Positions 42,108 to 51,245 of a stretch of DNA of 61,503 nucleotides are shown here, piece by piece. The first letter of the stretch is position 1. Each line of letters begins with the position of its first letter. Both the position numbers and the translations under genes were made by a program. Origin of the DNA: an uncultured Spartobacteria bacterium (GTDB lineage Bacteria > Verrucomicrobiota > Verrucomicrobiia > Chthoniobacterales > JAATET01); the NCBI GenBank assembly GCA_937901895.1, contig CALGTD010000096.1:1-61503 (forward strand), given 5' to 3'. The notes under the pieces were generated by a model, which saw only the letters and a list, made by a program, of their open reading frames with translations, did not search any database and was not told the DNA's origin.

Positions 42108-42860
42108 ATGAAAGCGATCCCTGCAATGGACACCGAACACGAAGTCGTCTCCCGGGAGGAATGGCTCGTATCGAGGAAGGCGCTGCTGCGGCGCGAGAAG
42201 GAACTGACCCGGTTCCACGACCAGCTGTGCGCGGAGCGGCGTGCGCTGCCGTGGGTGCGTGTCGAGGAGGACTATGTCTTCCAAGGACCCGATGGCGCGG
42301 TGACACTCGCAGATCTGTTCGACGGTCGCAGCCAGCTCTTCATCTATCACTTCATGCTCGGGCCCGGATGGAAGGAAGGGTGCCCGGGGTGCTCGTTCAT
42401 TGCAGATCACGTGGATGCGGCGCGGCGGCATTTCGAACACGCGGACCTGTCGTTTGCGGCGGTTTCCCGGGCGCCCTGGGAGGAGATCGCACCGTTCAAG
42501 AAACGCATGGGGTGGACGTTCCGCTGGGTCTCTTCGTTCGGGAGCAGCTTCAACTTCGATTTCGGAGTCTCGTTCACTCCGGAGCAGCTCGCCCGCGGCG
42601 CCGACTACAACTACGAGCACACCACCGACCTGATGGACGAACTCCATGGGGAAAGCGTGTTTGTGAAGAATGCGGCGGGCGAAATCTTCCACACGTATTC
42701 CTCCTTTGTGCGGGGAGGCGAGCGGCTGATCGGCGCCTTTGCCTTTCTCGATTTCGTCCCGAAAGGGCGCAACGAAACGTCCACGATGAACTGGGTGCGT
42801 CTGCACGATCAATACGACGACGCCCCGGCTTCCGACGGCTGCTGCGGAAATTTCCACTGA
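42108..42860 (+). CDS. DUF899 thioredoxin-like family protein
   Basis: 250 residues. It has the DUF899 pattern: FMLGPGWKEGCPGCSFIADHVD with a CxxC pair (about 91-94), SRAPWEEIAPFKKRMGW, and YSSFVRGGERLIGAFAFLDFVPKGRNE. The fold is thioredoxin-like and the family is often found with DUF1428, SRPBCC and related small proteins. No signal peptide is present. It starts a run of four rightward small genes here. Confidence 0.9.
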   Translation: MKAIPAMDTEHEVVSREEWLVSRKALLRREKELTRFHDQLCAERRALPWVRVEEDYVFQGPDGAVTLADLFDGRSQLFIYHFMLGPGWKEGCPGCSFIADHVDAARRHFEHADLSFAAVSRAPWEEIAPFKKRMGWTFRWVSSFGSSFNFDFGVSFTPEQLARGADYNYEHTTDLMDELHGESVFVKNAAGEIFHTYSSFVRGGERLIGAFAFLDFVPKGRNETSTMNWVRLHDQYDDAPASDGCCGNFH

Positions 42861-42881
42861 TTCACCCAACCCCATTCAACT

Positions 42882-43433
42882 ATGAAGAAAACAATCACCC
42901 TTCTCGCCGCAGCCATGATGCTCGGCACCGCATTGCTCCAGGCTCAGGACAACACACAGGCACCGGAAATGCCGAAACCGGTCAAGGAGCACGAGTGGCT
43001 GAAAAAGTTTGCCGGAGAATGGACCTGCGAGGGCGAGTGTCTCGCTCCGGATGGCAGCAAGGCCACGTCGACGGGCGAGGAATCGACGAGAATGCTCGGC
43101 GATTTCTGGGCGGTCACCGAGGGAAGCGGCGAGGGAATGGGGATGCCATTCTCGCACGTGTTCGTGCTCGGTTACGACCCGGTGAAGAAGAAATATGTCG
43201 GCACGTGGGTCGATTCGATGACGGGAAAGCTGTGGCTCTACGAGGGCACGGTGGAGAACGGAAAGCTCACCCTGGAAACCGCGGGAGATTGCCCGATGAC
43301 CGGCAAGCATCTGCAATTTCGCGACGAGATCACCTTTCCTGATCCCGACACGAAGGTGTTCACGAGCAGTGTTTCGGAAGACGGCGAGACATGGGTGCCG
43401 GCGATGACGATGACCGCGAAACGGAAAAAGTAG
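42882..43433 (+). CDS. DUF1579 family exported protein
   Basis: 183 residues with a signal peptide (KKTITLLAAAMMLGTALLQAQ). The DUF1579 beta-rich domain has FAGEWTCEGECLAPDG and YDPVKKKYVGTWVDSMTG. It starts 21 bases after DUF899 and ends one base before the next gene, so the set is one operon. Periplasmic or secreted; substrate unknown. Confidence 0.87.
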   Translation: MKKTITLLAAAMMLGTALLQAQDNTQAPEMPKPVKEHEWLKKFAGEWTCEGECLAPDGSKATSTGEESTRMLGDFWAVTEGSGEGMGMPFSHVFVLGYDPVKKKYVGTWVDSMTGKLWLYEGTVENGKLTLETAGDCPMTGKHLQFRDEITFPDPDTKVFTSSVSEDGETWVPAMTMTAKRKK

Positions 43434-43434
43434 G

Positions 43435-43974
43435 ATGATCAAAAAGATTCTTCTCGGCCTCGGAATCGTGCTGCTGGTGCTGGTCGGCGTTGTGGCGCTG
43501 CAGCCGGAGGATTTTCGGATCTCGCGAGCCACGACAATTCAAGCGCCGGCGGCCGTCGTGTTTGAGCAGGTGAATGACTTTCACAAATGGGAGGCGTGGT
43601 CTCCGTGGGCGAAGCTCGATCCGCAGGCAAAGGTCGCGTTCGACGGCCCCACGGCCGGGGAAGGCGCACAGTTTGCCTGGGCGGGCAACCAGGAGGTTGG
43701 CGAAGGCCGGATGACGATTGTCGAGAGCCGGCCCGGTGAGGTGGTGCGAATCCGGCAGGAGTTTCTGAAGCCCTTCGAGGGACGGAGCGAGACGGAGTTT
43801 CTTTTCGTGCCGGAGGGGGATGGAACGAAGGTGACGTGGACGATGTCGGGGAAGAACAACTTCGTCGGAAAGGCGATCTCGCTCGTGATGGACTGCGACA
43901 GCATGGTCGGTTCGCAGTTCGAGCAGGGGCTGGCGAACATCAAGGCCGTATGTGAGTCCGCGACCGGGCGGTGA
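43435..43974 (+). CDS. SRPBCC (START-like) family protein with N-terminal membrane helix
   Basis: 179 residues. A membrane anchor (LLGLGIVLLVLVGVVALQ) precedes a START/polyketide-cyclase-like domain: ATTIQAPAAVVFEQVNDFHKWEAWSPWAKLD and WTMSGKNNFVGKAISL. It probably binds a hydrophobic ligand. It lies between DUF1579 and DUF1428 genes in the same operon. Confidence 0.87.
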   Translation: MIKKILLGLGIVLLVLVGVVALQPEDFRISRATTIQAPAAVVFEQVNDFHKWEAWSPWAKLDPQAKVAFDGPTAGEGAQFAWAGNQEVGEGRMTIVESRPGEVVRIRQEFLKPFEGRSETEFLFVPEGDGTKVTWTMSGKNNFVGKAISLVMDCDSMVGSQFEQGLANIKAVCESATGR

Positions 43975-43999
43975 GAAAAACGTCAATCAACGAGACAGT

Positions 44000-44362
44000 A
44001 TGAAGAACTACGTGGATGGATTTGTGATTGTCCTGCCGAAGGACAAAGTCGAAGCCTATCGGGCGATCGCGGAGCAGGCGGCGGCGATTTGGAAGGAATA
44101 CGGCGCGCTTGAGTATCGGGAGTGCGTCGGAGATGACCTCGAGATCGCAAGCGTGCTGCCGTTTCCAAAACTCACGGGGGCGGGGCCGGACGAGACGGTC
44201 GTATTTTCCTGGATCGCCTTCGAATCGCGCGAGCACCGCGATGAAGTGAACGCGAAGGTGATGGCCGATCCGCGCATGAATGAGATGTGCGACGGCGCGA
44301 ACATGCCCTTCGACATTGCGAAGATGGCCTACGGTGGGTTCCGGACGATCGTCGCGGCTTAG
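44000..44362 (+). CDS. DUF1428 family protein
   Basis: The ATG at 44000 gives 120 residues, soluble. DUF1428 pattern: MKNYVDGFVIVLPKDKVEAY, EYGALEYRECVGDD, FSWIAFESREHRD and the last segment MAYGGFRTI. It is a dimeric ferredoxin-like (NIPSNAP/YciI-like) fold of unknown activity. It is the last gene of the DUF899-DUF1579-SRPBCC-DUF1428 run. Confidence 0.88.
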   Translation: MKNYVDGFVIVLPKDKVEAYRAIAEQAAAIWKEYGALEYRECVGDDLEIASVLPFPKLTGAGPDETVVFSWIAFESREHRDEVNAKVMADPRMNEMCDGANMPFDIAKMAYGGFRTIVAA

Positions 44363-44401
44363 TGCGGTTGGTTGGGTCGCTTCCTGCTATCCCCGTCTGC
44401 G

Positions 44402-45718
44402 ATGATCATCCGGAACGGGAGAATTTGGACAGAAGGTGATCTTGTCACCAGGGACCTGCACATCGAGGAGGAATCCATCGTCGAGATCGGGGCGTCGCTG
44501 GCCGGGGATGATGGCATCGATGCCACAGGGATGCTGGTGCTGCCGGGGGTCGTGGATGCCCACGTGCATTTCAACGAACCGGGGCGCACGCATTGGGAGG
44601 GATTTGAAACCGGATCCGCGGCGCTTGCCGCGGGTGGAGGGACGAGTTTCGTCGACATGCCGCTGAATGCGGCGCCGCCGACGATCGATCGCGAATCCTT
44701 CGAGGCGAAGCGCGCCGCCGGTGAGGCGTCTTCGCGGCTCGATTTCGCGCTCTGGGGGGGATTGATTCCCGGCAACATCGACAAGCTCGAAGAACTCGCG
44801 GAATGCGGGGTGGTGGGATTCAAGGCGTTCATGGTCGACAGCGGCACGGAGGATTTTCCGGGGATCGATCCCAAGAGTCTGCGCGCGGGAATGGCGGTCG
44901 CCGCACGTCTTCGACTCCCGGTCGCTGTGCACGCGGAGGACTCTGCGATGATTGCCGAACGGACCGCAGCCATTCGTGCGGCCGGACGAAAGACTGCGAG
45001 CGCATGGACGGACTCGCGGCCGCTGGAGTCGGAGGTCGAGGCGGTGAGGGTGGCGCTCGAGCTGGCGGGTGAAACCGGGTGTGCGCTGCATGTGGTGCAT
45101 GTGAGCGCGCCGGAGGCGGTCGATCGGATTCACGCCGCACGGGCAGCGGGCGCCGATGTGACGTGTGAAGTGTGTCCGCACCATGTGCTGCTTTCGGACG
45201 CGGCGATGCACGAGCACGGCGCGCTCGCAAAATGCGCACCTCCGTTGCGAAGTGAGGAAACCCGCGCGGAGCTCTGGCGCATGCTGCTCGATGGCAGGTT
45301 CGATTGCGTGGGATCGGACCATTCCCCCGCGCCGCCGGACATGAAGACCGGGGATGATTTTTTCCGCATGTGGGGCGGAATCATGGGATGCCAGCATGGA
45401 TTTCTCCTGCTGCTGGATGCCGTGCTGGAGCATGCTCCGGAGCGGCTCGGGGACGTTTGGGCGGCGGTATCCGAAAGGCCGGCCCGGCGTTTCGGACTCG
45501 ACCGGTGGAAGGGGCGGATTGCTCCGGGCTTCGACGCGGATCTTGTGCTTGTCGCCACCGATCCGCCCCGCACGATAACAGCCGACGAATTGCTCTACCG
45601 GCACCGAACATCGCCCTACATCGGCCGGGCGATCCGCTCCCGGGTTGTCCGAAGTTTTTCGCGCGGACGGGAACTCGGCTTGCAACCCGCGGGCGGACGG
45701 TTTTTATCACGACGATGA
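44402..45718 (+). CDS. allB: Allantoinase
   Basis: The ATG at 44402 gives 438 residues. Amidohydrolase metal ligands are His54 and His56 (VDAHVHF), carbamylated Lys141 (GFKAFM), His177 (AVHAED), His233 (VVHVSAP) and Asp306 (CVGSDHSPAP); the Gly-rich HFNEPGRTHWEGFETG marks allantoinase. It hydrolyses allantoin to allantoate. Its stop overlaps the next start by 4 bases (ATGA). First gene of the allB-allE-allC operon. Confidence 0.95.
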   Translation: MIIRNGRIWTEGDLVTRDLHIEEESIVEIGASLAGDDGIDATGMLVLPGVVDAHVHFNEPGRTHWEGFETGSAALAAGGGTSFVDMPLNAAPPTIDRESFEAKRAAGEASSRLDFALWGGLIPGNIDKLEELAECGVVGFKAFMVDSGTEDFPGIDPKSLRAGMAVAARLRLPVAVHAEDSAMIAERTAAIRAAGRKTASAWTDSRPLESEVEAVRVALELAGETGCALHVVHVSAPEAVDRIHAARAAGADVTCEVCPHHVLLSDAAMHEHGALAKCAPPLRSEETRAELWRMLLDGRFDCVGSDHSPAPPDMKTGDDFFRMWGGIMGCQHGFLLLLDAVLEHAPERLGDVWAAVSERPARRFGLDRWKGRIAPGFDADLVLVATDPPRTITADELLYRHRTSPYIGRAIRSRVVRSFSRGRELGLQPAGGRFLSRR

Positions 45719-46458
45719 TGGCATTGGGCGAAACACGGACGAGGATGGGAAACCGGCATGCGTTGATCGCGCCGGATGGTCATGTGCCGAGCGTGCTGCC
45801 TGGAATTTCCGGCGCAGTGACCAACGTGCTGATCTCCCCGGCAATGGGGGCGAACCTCACGCAACTCCTCGTCACCTTCGAGGCGGATGGTCATGCGGAG
45901 TTCAGCTCGGAGGATGTCGAGACGTTCGTGTTTGTCATGGAGGGTGCCTGCTCGGTTTCCGTGGACGGGCACGAAGGCGACCTTGCTGCGGGAGGCTATG
46001 TTTTCGCGCCGGCCGGCACGCAGCTGGAAGTTCTGCGCCCGCAGGCGGGAACGAAACTGACGGTCTTCCGGAAGTATTACGAGGAGTTCGAGGATGTTCC
46101 GGGACCCGCGCCCGTGATCGGAGACACCGCCGATGTCGAGGGTGTGCCGTTCCTCGGCGATCCGGACGCGCGATTGAAGACGCTGCTTCCGGACACCCCG
46201 TCGTTCGACATGGCGGTGAATCTTTTCACGTATCAGCCCGGGGCGCGACTTCCGTTTGTCGAGACGCACATCATGGAGCACGGATTGATCATGCTTTCCG
46301 GAGAGGGCGTTTATCGGCTGGAGGATTCGTGGTATCCGGTCGCCCGGGGGGATGCCATCTGGATGGCGCCCTACTGCCCCCAGTGGTTCGTTGCGATGGG
46401 GAAGGAACCCGCGAGCTATCTCTACTACAAGGATATCAACCGCTCTCCGATGGAATGA
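45715..46458 (+). CDS. allE: (S)-ureidoglycine aminohydrolase
   Basis: 247 residues (start ATG at 45715, or 45718). A bicupin: the first cupin has EDVETFVFVMEGACSVSVDG, the second FVETHIMEHGLIMLSGEGVYRLED with His and Glu residues that bind Mn2+ in AllE/YlbA (UGHY). It releases ammonia from ureidoglycine, made by AllC, giving ureidoglycolate. Coupled by ATGA overlaps to allB upstream and allC downstream. Confidence 0.92.
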   Translation: MMALGETRTRMGNRHALIAPDGHVPSVLPGISGAVTNVLISPAMGANLTQLLVTFEADGHAEFSSEDVETFVFVMEGACSVSVDGHEGDLAAGGYVFAPAGTQLEVLRPQAGTKLTVFRKYYEEFEDVPGPAPVIGDTADVEGVPFLGDPDARLKTLLPDTPSFDMAVNLFTYQPGARLPFVETHIMEHGLIMLSGEGVYRLEDSWYPVARGDAIWMAPYCPQWFVAMGKEPASYLYYKDINRSPME

Positions 46459-47681
46459 ATTCCGCGCGGCTGGAGGCGGAGATCAACGAACTGGCGGGAT
46501 TTTCCTCGCATCCCGCGCCGGCGGTGACGCGCGTGCTGTTTTCCCCCGAGGACCTTGCTGCCCGCGCGTGGTTGCGGGAGAAATTCGAAGCGGCGGGACT
46601 TTCGGTGCGGCAGGATGCCGTCGGGAATCTGTTCGCGCGTTGGGAGGGGACGGACCCGGACCAGCCCGCCGTTGCAACCGGTTCCCATACGGACGCGATT
46701 CCGAATGCCGGGAAATTCGATGGCGTTGTCGGAGTGCTGGGAGCACTCGAGGCGGTGCGGACGCTGCAGGAGAGCGGATTCCAGCCGCGGCGGTCGATCG
46801 AGATCGTCATGTTCACGGCGGAGGAACCCACGCGGTTCGGGCTTGGCTGCCTGGGAAGCCGGATGCTTTCCGGAGCACTCGATGCAGAGCGTGCGGCCGC
46901 TCTCAGAGATGCAAACGACGCGTCGATCGAGTCGTTGCGCGGTGCCGCCGGTTGCGAAGGGCCGCTTGCCGGCGTGCGGCTTGATCCGGGGCATTGGTCG
47001 GCATTCCTCGAGCTTCATATCGAGCAGGGACCGTTGCTCGAGCGGGACGGGATCGACATCGGAATCGTGGAGAAGATCGCCGCGCCGGCAGCGTTCCGGG
47101 TGCGTTTGACCGGCGAGGGGGGGCACGCCGGAGCGGTGCTCATGCCCGACCGTCGGGACGCCGGACTCGCAGGCGCGGAAATCGCGCTCGCGGTGGAGGA
47201 GGCGGCGAAGACCTCCGGCAGCGCGGACACGGTTGGCACGACGGGTGTCTTCCGGATCGAGCCCGATGCGATCAACAGCGTGCCTGCGCGCGCCCTGCTG
47301 GAGATTGATCTTCGCGATACGGATCTCGCCGCCCGCGACCGCGCAGAGGCGGCGATCCGCACCGCGATCGTCGGGGTGTGCGGCCGGCGCCGCATCGATT
47401 ATGAGGTCGAGACCATCAATTCCGATCCTCCCGCGATCTGCGATCCGGAACTGGTGGCCCGTTTGGAGGCGATTGCCGGCAACCTGGGGCTTTCCTCGCG
47501 GCGCATGATCAGCCGCGCCTATCACGATTCCCTGTTCATCGCGCGCATCTGCCCGACAGTGATGGTGTTCATTCCCTGCCGCAATGGCTGGAGTCACCGC
47601 CCGGACGAGTTCGCATCGCCCGCGGCGATTTCGAATGGAGTGGCCGTGCTGGCGGAGATGCTGCGCGCGGAGAGTCGCTAG
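46455..47681 (+). CDS. allC: Allantoate amidohydrolase
   Basis: 408 residues, M20-type peptidase/amidohydrolase. Metal ligands: His in ATGSHTDAIPNAGKFDGVVG, the Asp in FDGV, Glu-Glu in FTAEEPTRFG, His in LELHIEQGP and His in AYHDSLFIA. The first cluster and CLGSR match allantoate amidohydrolase and its hydantoinase/carbamoylase relatives. It turns allantoate into ureidoglycine and ammonia. Last gene of the operon; no ureidoglycolate lyase or dehydrogenase is seen in the window. Confidence 0.93.
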   Translation: MNSARLEAEINELAGFSSHPAPAVTRVLFSPEDLAARAWLREKFEAAGLSVRQDAVGNLFARWEGTDPDQPAVATGSHTDAIPNAGKFDGVVGVLGALEAVRTLQESGFQPRRSIEIVMFTAEEPTRFGLGCLGSRMLSGALDAERAAALRDANDASIESLRGAAGCEGPLAGVRLDPGHWSAFLELHIEQGPLLERDGIDIGIVEKIAAPAAFRVRLTGEGGHAGAVLMPDRRDAGLAGAEIALAVEEAAKTSGSADTVGTTGVFRIEPDAINSVPARALLEIDLRDTDLAARDRAEAAIRTAIVGVCGRRRIDYEVETINSDPPAICDPELVARLEAIAGNLGLSSRRMISRAYHDSLFIARICPTVMVFIPCRNGWSHRPDEFASPAAISNGVAVLAEMLRAESR

Positions 47682-47714
47682 CTGTTTGGACGGGGAGCGA
47701 TTCGGGGAAGCGTC

Positions 47715-48338
47715 TTAACGCTCCTCCTTGTAGACGAGCCAGAGGTCGTCGCTGTAATCGGAGGCCTCGATGAAGCGCGCGGAGCCGTCGGCAAAGAGAT
47801 AGGTCGAGCCTTTTCCGTAGAGGGTCTTGTTGAGAATCTTCTCATTATTCCCCTCGGCGAAGTCCATGTAGTAGTGCCGCGACCCGGAGTTGGGCGCGAG
47901 GAGAATGGTCCGGCTCGGTTGCTCGATTTGATTGAGGCGCACCTGCAACCCCGGATCTTCGAAGGCCCCGACGTCGTTGAAGCCGTTCATGAAATAGCTC
48001 GTGTTGTTGCGCCCGTTGTCGAGCGGGTCCCGCCCGGTGCGGACGAAGCTCGTTTCGTCCGCCGGATCCGCGTAGACCTTCACATCCTCGAGATAGAAGT
48101 GCAGGAGCTTGGGCCACTTGTCGCCGCTCTCCACCCGTCCCGGGAGGCGAAAATCGTTCTCGTTCGCGAAACTTTGAAAGGCGATTCCGATCTGTCGCTG
48201 GTTGCTGAGGGAGGAAGCCTGCCTCCCTTTGAGGATCATCCCTGGAGCAAGCATGAAGATCAGCCCGACGAGCACTCCAATAATCGCAACCGTGACGAGC
48301 AATTCGATCAGTGTAAATCCAGAGGGTTTCCGTTTCAT
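47715..48338 (-). CDS. Prepilin-like (type II secretion) protein
   Basis: 207 residues. A canonical prepilin N-terminus GFTLIELLVTVAIIGVLVG with Gly-1 and Glu+5. The C-terminal part has STYLFADGSARFIEAS, the DG-S/H-A type ending of the verrucomicrobial H-X9-DG protein group. It converges on allC with only 33 bases between the stops. Single gene; role likely in surface structures. Confidence 0.85.
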   Translation of the reverse strand: MKRKPSGFTLIELLVTVAIIGVLVGLIFMLAPGMILKGRQASSLSNQRQIGIAFQSFANENDFRLPGRVESGDKWPKLLHFYLEDVKVYADPADETSFVRTGRDPLDNGRNNTSYFMNGFNDVGAFEDPGLQVRLNQIEQPSRTILLAPNSGSRHYYMDFAEGNNEKILNKTLYGKGSTYLFADGSARFIEASDYSDDLWLVYKEER

Positions 48339-48421
48339 GGCGGTGGAAGGGGGGCTCCCAGATCGTGTTTCCCGACTCCGAGAGGAATCAACCCGGCATT
48401 CACGACGGAGTTCCGTGTTTT

Positions 48422-48883
48422 TTATTCAAAGGAATTCGGGAAAAGTTCCGGCAGGGCGTCCGGCGTCCAGGGATTGCGCGAAAATCCGGATTGGCGAATC
48501 GCTCCGGCGGTCGTCCTTGCGAGGTGAAGGACGGCATTCACATCCAGCGCCATGTGGCGGGGCGCGAAGGGCGCGAGATTGGCTGCGGCGAGATCGAAAA
48601 GCCGGGCCGCGGGTGCGAGCCGGCGGCCGTCCTTGGGGTGATCCGGCCGGAGGAACTGCTTGCGAAGGTGCACGAAGGCCCCGGCGAGCTGGATGAGCCC
48701 CTTGTAGAAGGGCTCGTTGGCGTCCTCGCATTGCAGCCAGAGGTGCTCGAGCACATCGTGCGCCTCGTAGTATTCGCCGCGGTTGAAGCAGGTGAAATAC
48801 CCCGCGTAGCAGGGGTGCAAGCCGTGGGTCTCGCCGGTGTGAAGCGACGCGACGAAGGCCTCCATGCGATCGAATTTTTTCAT
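48422..48883 (-). CDS. DUF309 family protein
   Basis: 153 residues, all helical. It shows the DUF309 signature: EYYEAHDVLEHLWLQ (His and Glu residues that may bind metal or ligand) and FYKGLIQLAGAFVHLRKQF. Function unknown. Divergent from the CNNM/CBS gene with a 93-base gap. Confidence 0.88.
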   Translation of the reverse strand: MKKFDRMEAFVASLHTGETHGLHPCYAGYFTCFNRGEYYEAHDVLEHLWLQCEDANEPFYKGLIQLAGAFVHLRKQFLRPDHPKDGRRLAPAARLFDLAAANLAPFAPRHMALDVNAVLHLARTTAGAIRQSGFSRNPWTPDALPELFPNSFE

Positions 48884-48976
48884 TCCGTGGCCTTTCGGAC
48901 TATGTGCTAAATTCCGGCCTTTGCAGAATTCTTTTCGTCCTCAACCTGCAGCCGGGCGACCGGTGGATGTCCGCCC

Positions 48977-50242
48977 ATGAGCGCGGAGATGCTCACCCTC
49001 GCGCTTCTTAGTGGAGGTCTTGCAGCGGCCTCCGCGACGCTTTCCGCCATCGAGACGGCGATGTTCTCGATGAACCAGGAGCGGCGGCGCAAGCTGCGCG
49101 TCAAGGACGCCCGCAGGGCGGCCCTGCTCGACGACCTCCTTGCCCGGCCGGATGAGGTGGGCTCCGCACTCGTTCTGGCCAATACCCTGACGAATCTGCC
49201 GCTGCTGGTGCTCATCTTGTTCGGCGCGCAGCACGCGGGGCTGGCGGAGGAATGGTCCGTCTGGGCGGTGCTCGGCTTCGTGTTCGCCGTCGTGGTCGTT
49301 ACTTGCGACCTCCTTCCGAAGATGGTGGCCCTCGCGGCGCCGATTCGCACCACGCGGCTCGGTCTGCCGCTGGTGAAAATGCTCATTCCCGTGATGGAGC
49401 CGGTCTGTGCGGTCCTGCGACGCTGGAGCGAGCGGCTCGTCGGTCGCATCACGCCGGCCAGGATGGCGCCGCTCCCGCATTTGACCGACGAAGAGCTCGA
49501 AACGCTCGTCGAGATCGGAAGGGCGGAGGGGACCTTCGATGAATTCGAGGGACGCCTGCTGCGCGAGGTGATGAAGCTCGGCGAGGAGTCGGCGCGGCAT
49601 TGCATGACGCCGCGGGTGGATCTGTTTACGCTGCCGGACGACCTTTCCAACGAGGACGCCGCCCAGATTCTGCGGCGGAAGCGCTACCGTCGCGTGCCGG
49701 TGCGGGGCGAGACTCCGGACGACATTCTCGGCATCCTCGATGTGGCGGAGTTTTTGCTGCACCCCGGGCGCCCCCATTATACCGAGCGGTTGCAGCCGCC
49801 GTCGTTCGTTCCCGAGACGATGAATGCGCTCGACCTGCTGCGGGCGTTTTTGAACCACCGCCAGCACTTCGCGATCCTGCTCGATGAATACGGCGGAATT
49901 GAAGGGCTGGTGACGCTCTCCGACATCGTCGAGGAACTGCTCGGCGAGGAAGGCCCCGATGCCCGCAACGAACTTTACATCGAGCCGCTCGGCGGCGGGC
50001 GCTTGCTCGTGGCCGGCGTTGCGCGACTGGATGATCTGGCCGAGCACGTCACGCTGACGCCGGAGGCGGCGGACGTCGAAACGATCGGCGGGCTGGTGGT
50101 CGCACATTTCGGCAGCATGCCGCGACCGGGTGATTCGTTTGTCCAGGACGGCCGGCGGATCACGGTGCGCCGGGCGACGCGCAAACGCATCAAGGAGGTC
50201 CTCATCGAGGCGGCGTCCGACGGGGAGGAGGGTGGCGCATGA
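48977..50242 (+). CDS. CNNM/CBS/CorC_HlyC protein (HCC family)
   Basis: 421 residues. Four-helix CNNM domain (first: AEMLTLALLSGGLAAASATLSAIETAMF), then two CBS repeats (GESARHCMTPRVDLF and ILLDEYGGIEGLVTLSDIVEEL) and a C-terminal CorC_HlyC domain (ELYIEPLGGGRLLVAGVARLDDL, to TVRRATRKRIKEV). Such proteins are linked to Mg2+/Co2+ homeostasis and transport-associated regulation. ATGA overlap with the next gene. Confidence 0.92.
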   Translation: MSAEMLTLALLSGGLAAASATLSAIETAMFSMNQERRRKLRVKDARRAALLDDLLARPDEVGSALVLANTLTNLPLLVLILFGAQHAGLAEEWSVWAVLGFVFAVVVVTCDLLPKMVALAAPIRTTRLGLPLVKMLIPVMEPVCAVLRRWSERLVGRITPARMAPLPHLTDEELETLVEIGRAEGTFDEFEGRLLREVMKLGEESARHCMTPRVDLFTLPDDLSNEDAAQILRRKRYRRVPVRGETPDDILGILDVAEFLLHPGRPHYTERLQPPSFVPETMNALDLLRAFLNHRQHFAILLDEYGGIEGLVTLSDIVEELLGEEGPDARNELYIEPLGGGRLLVAGVARLDDLAEHVTLTPEAADVETIGGLVVAHFGSMPRPGDSFVQDGRRITVRRATRKRIKEVLIEAASDGEEGGA

Positions 50243-51201
50243 TCTGGTTCGTTTTCCTTGTGGCACTGGTCCTGTCGTTCATGTTTTCGGGCATCGAGTC
50301 CGGGGTGCTCGCCGTGAATCGCGTGCGCCTGCGCCATTACGCCCGCAAGGGGGAGGAGGCAGCGATGCAGCTGGACCTGCTGCTCGGGCATACGGAGCGG
50401 CTGGTGACCACGGTCGTGCTGGTGACGAACGCCGCGAATGTCGTGGCGGTGACGATTCTCTACACGCAGTTCACGGAATGGCTGGGCGTTGCCGGGGCCG
50501 TCGCCGCGCTCGTGGTCGCGTTGCCCGTCTTTGTGTTCGGCCTCGAATTTCTGCCGAAGGCGATTTTCCGGCGATTTCCATACCGCACGCTTGTCGTGTT
50601 TGCGCGGATTCTGTCCGCCGCCAGCGCGGTGCTGGCCCCGGTGGTCGGACTTGGAGCGTGGATCCTGCGGCCCCTTTTCCGTGCCGGCCGCGAAGAGGTC
50701 AGTGGACGCATCGTTTCGTTCGAGGACCTCAAGCGCATGGTTGCGGAGAGCGCCGCGAAAGGGGAACTCACCGAGAACGAGTGCGAGCTGATCAGCCACG
50801 CCGTGGACTTCCGCACACTGCGGGTGCGGACATTGATGGATCCGATCCGGCCCGAGGCGAAGATTCCGCCGGAAATGCCCGTGGCGGATCTGCTGGCGAA
50901 GTCCGAAGGGGGCGACCGTTACCTTGTCGTGGACGACGCGGGAGAAGTGCAGGGGCAGATCCGGATCGCGGACCTGCTTTTCGACGATGCCCGAAGCGGC
51001 CGGGTGCAGTCCTATGTGCGCCGCGTGGTCATGCTTCCGGAGTCGGAATCCGCGATGTCGGCGCTGCGAAAACTGCGTGCCGCACGTCTCCCGGTGGCGG
51101 TGGTGACCAATGAGCGGGGAGGCTCGGTTGGATTCGTGACCGCCGAGCAATTGACCAGAAGGCTCTTCGGAGGGATGAAGAAATCCGGCGGGGCGCGGTG
51201 A
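50239..51201 (+). CDS. CNNM/CBS protein lacking the CorC_HlyC domain
   Basis: 320 residues. CNNM membrane domain (GIESGVLAVNRVRLRHYARKG, then helices to about 150) and a CBS pair (MDPIRPEAKIPPEMPVADL, RYLVVDDAGEVQGQIRIADLL, LPVAVVTNERGGSVGFVTAEQLTRRL). It ends after the CBS pair, so the C-terminal CorC_HlyC domain is absent. Start overlaps the previous stop by 4 bases; they probably form a complex or a duplicated and trimmed pair. Confidence 0.9.
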   Translation: MIWFVFLVALVLSFMFSGIESGVLAVNRVRLRHYARKGEEAAMQLDLLLGHTERLVTTVVLVTNAANVVAVTILYTQFTEWLGVAGAVAALVVALPVFVFGLEFLPKAIFRRFPYRTLVVFARILSAASAVLAPVVGLGAWILRPLFRAGREEVSGRIVSFEDLKRMVAESAAKGELTENECELISHAVDFRTLRVRTLMDPIRPEAKIPPEMPVADLLAKSEGGDRYLVVDDAGEVQGQIRIADLLFDDARSGRVQSYVRRVVMLPESESAMSALRKLRAARLPVAVVTNERGGSVGFVTAEQLTRRLFGGMKKSGGAR

Positions 51202-51245
51202 TGGCCGCTTGCGTCCCGCGGGCGCATCCCATTTACTCGACCGCC

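Noticed and set aside
44387..47597. Long minus-strand frames opposite the allB-allE-allC operon
   Set aside because: Shadows of three genes with intact catalytic motifs.
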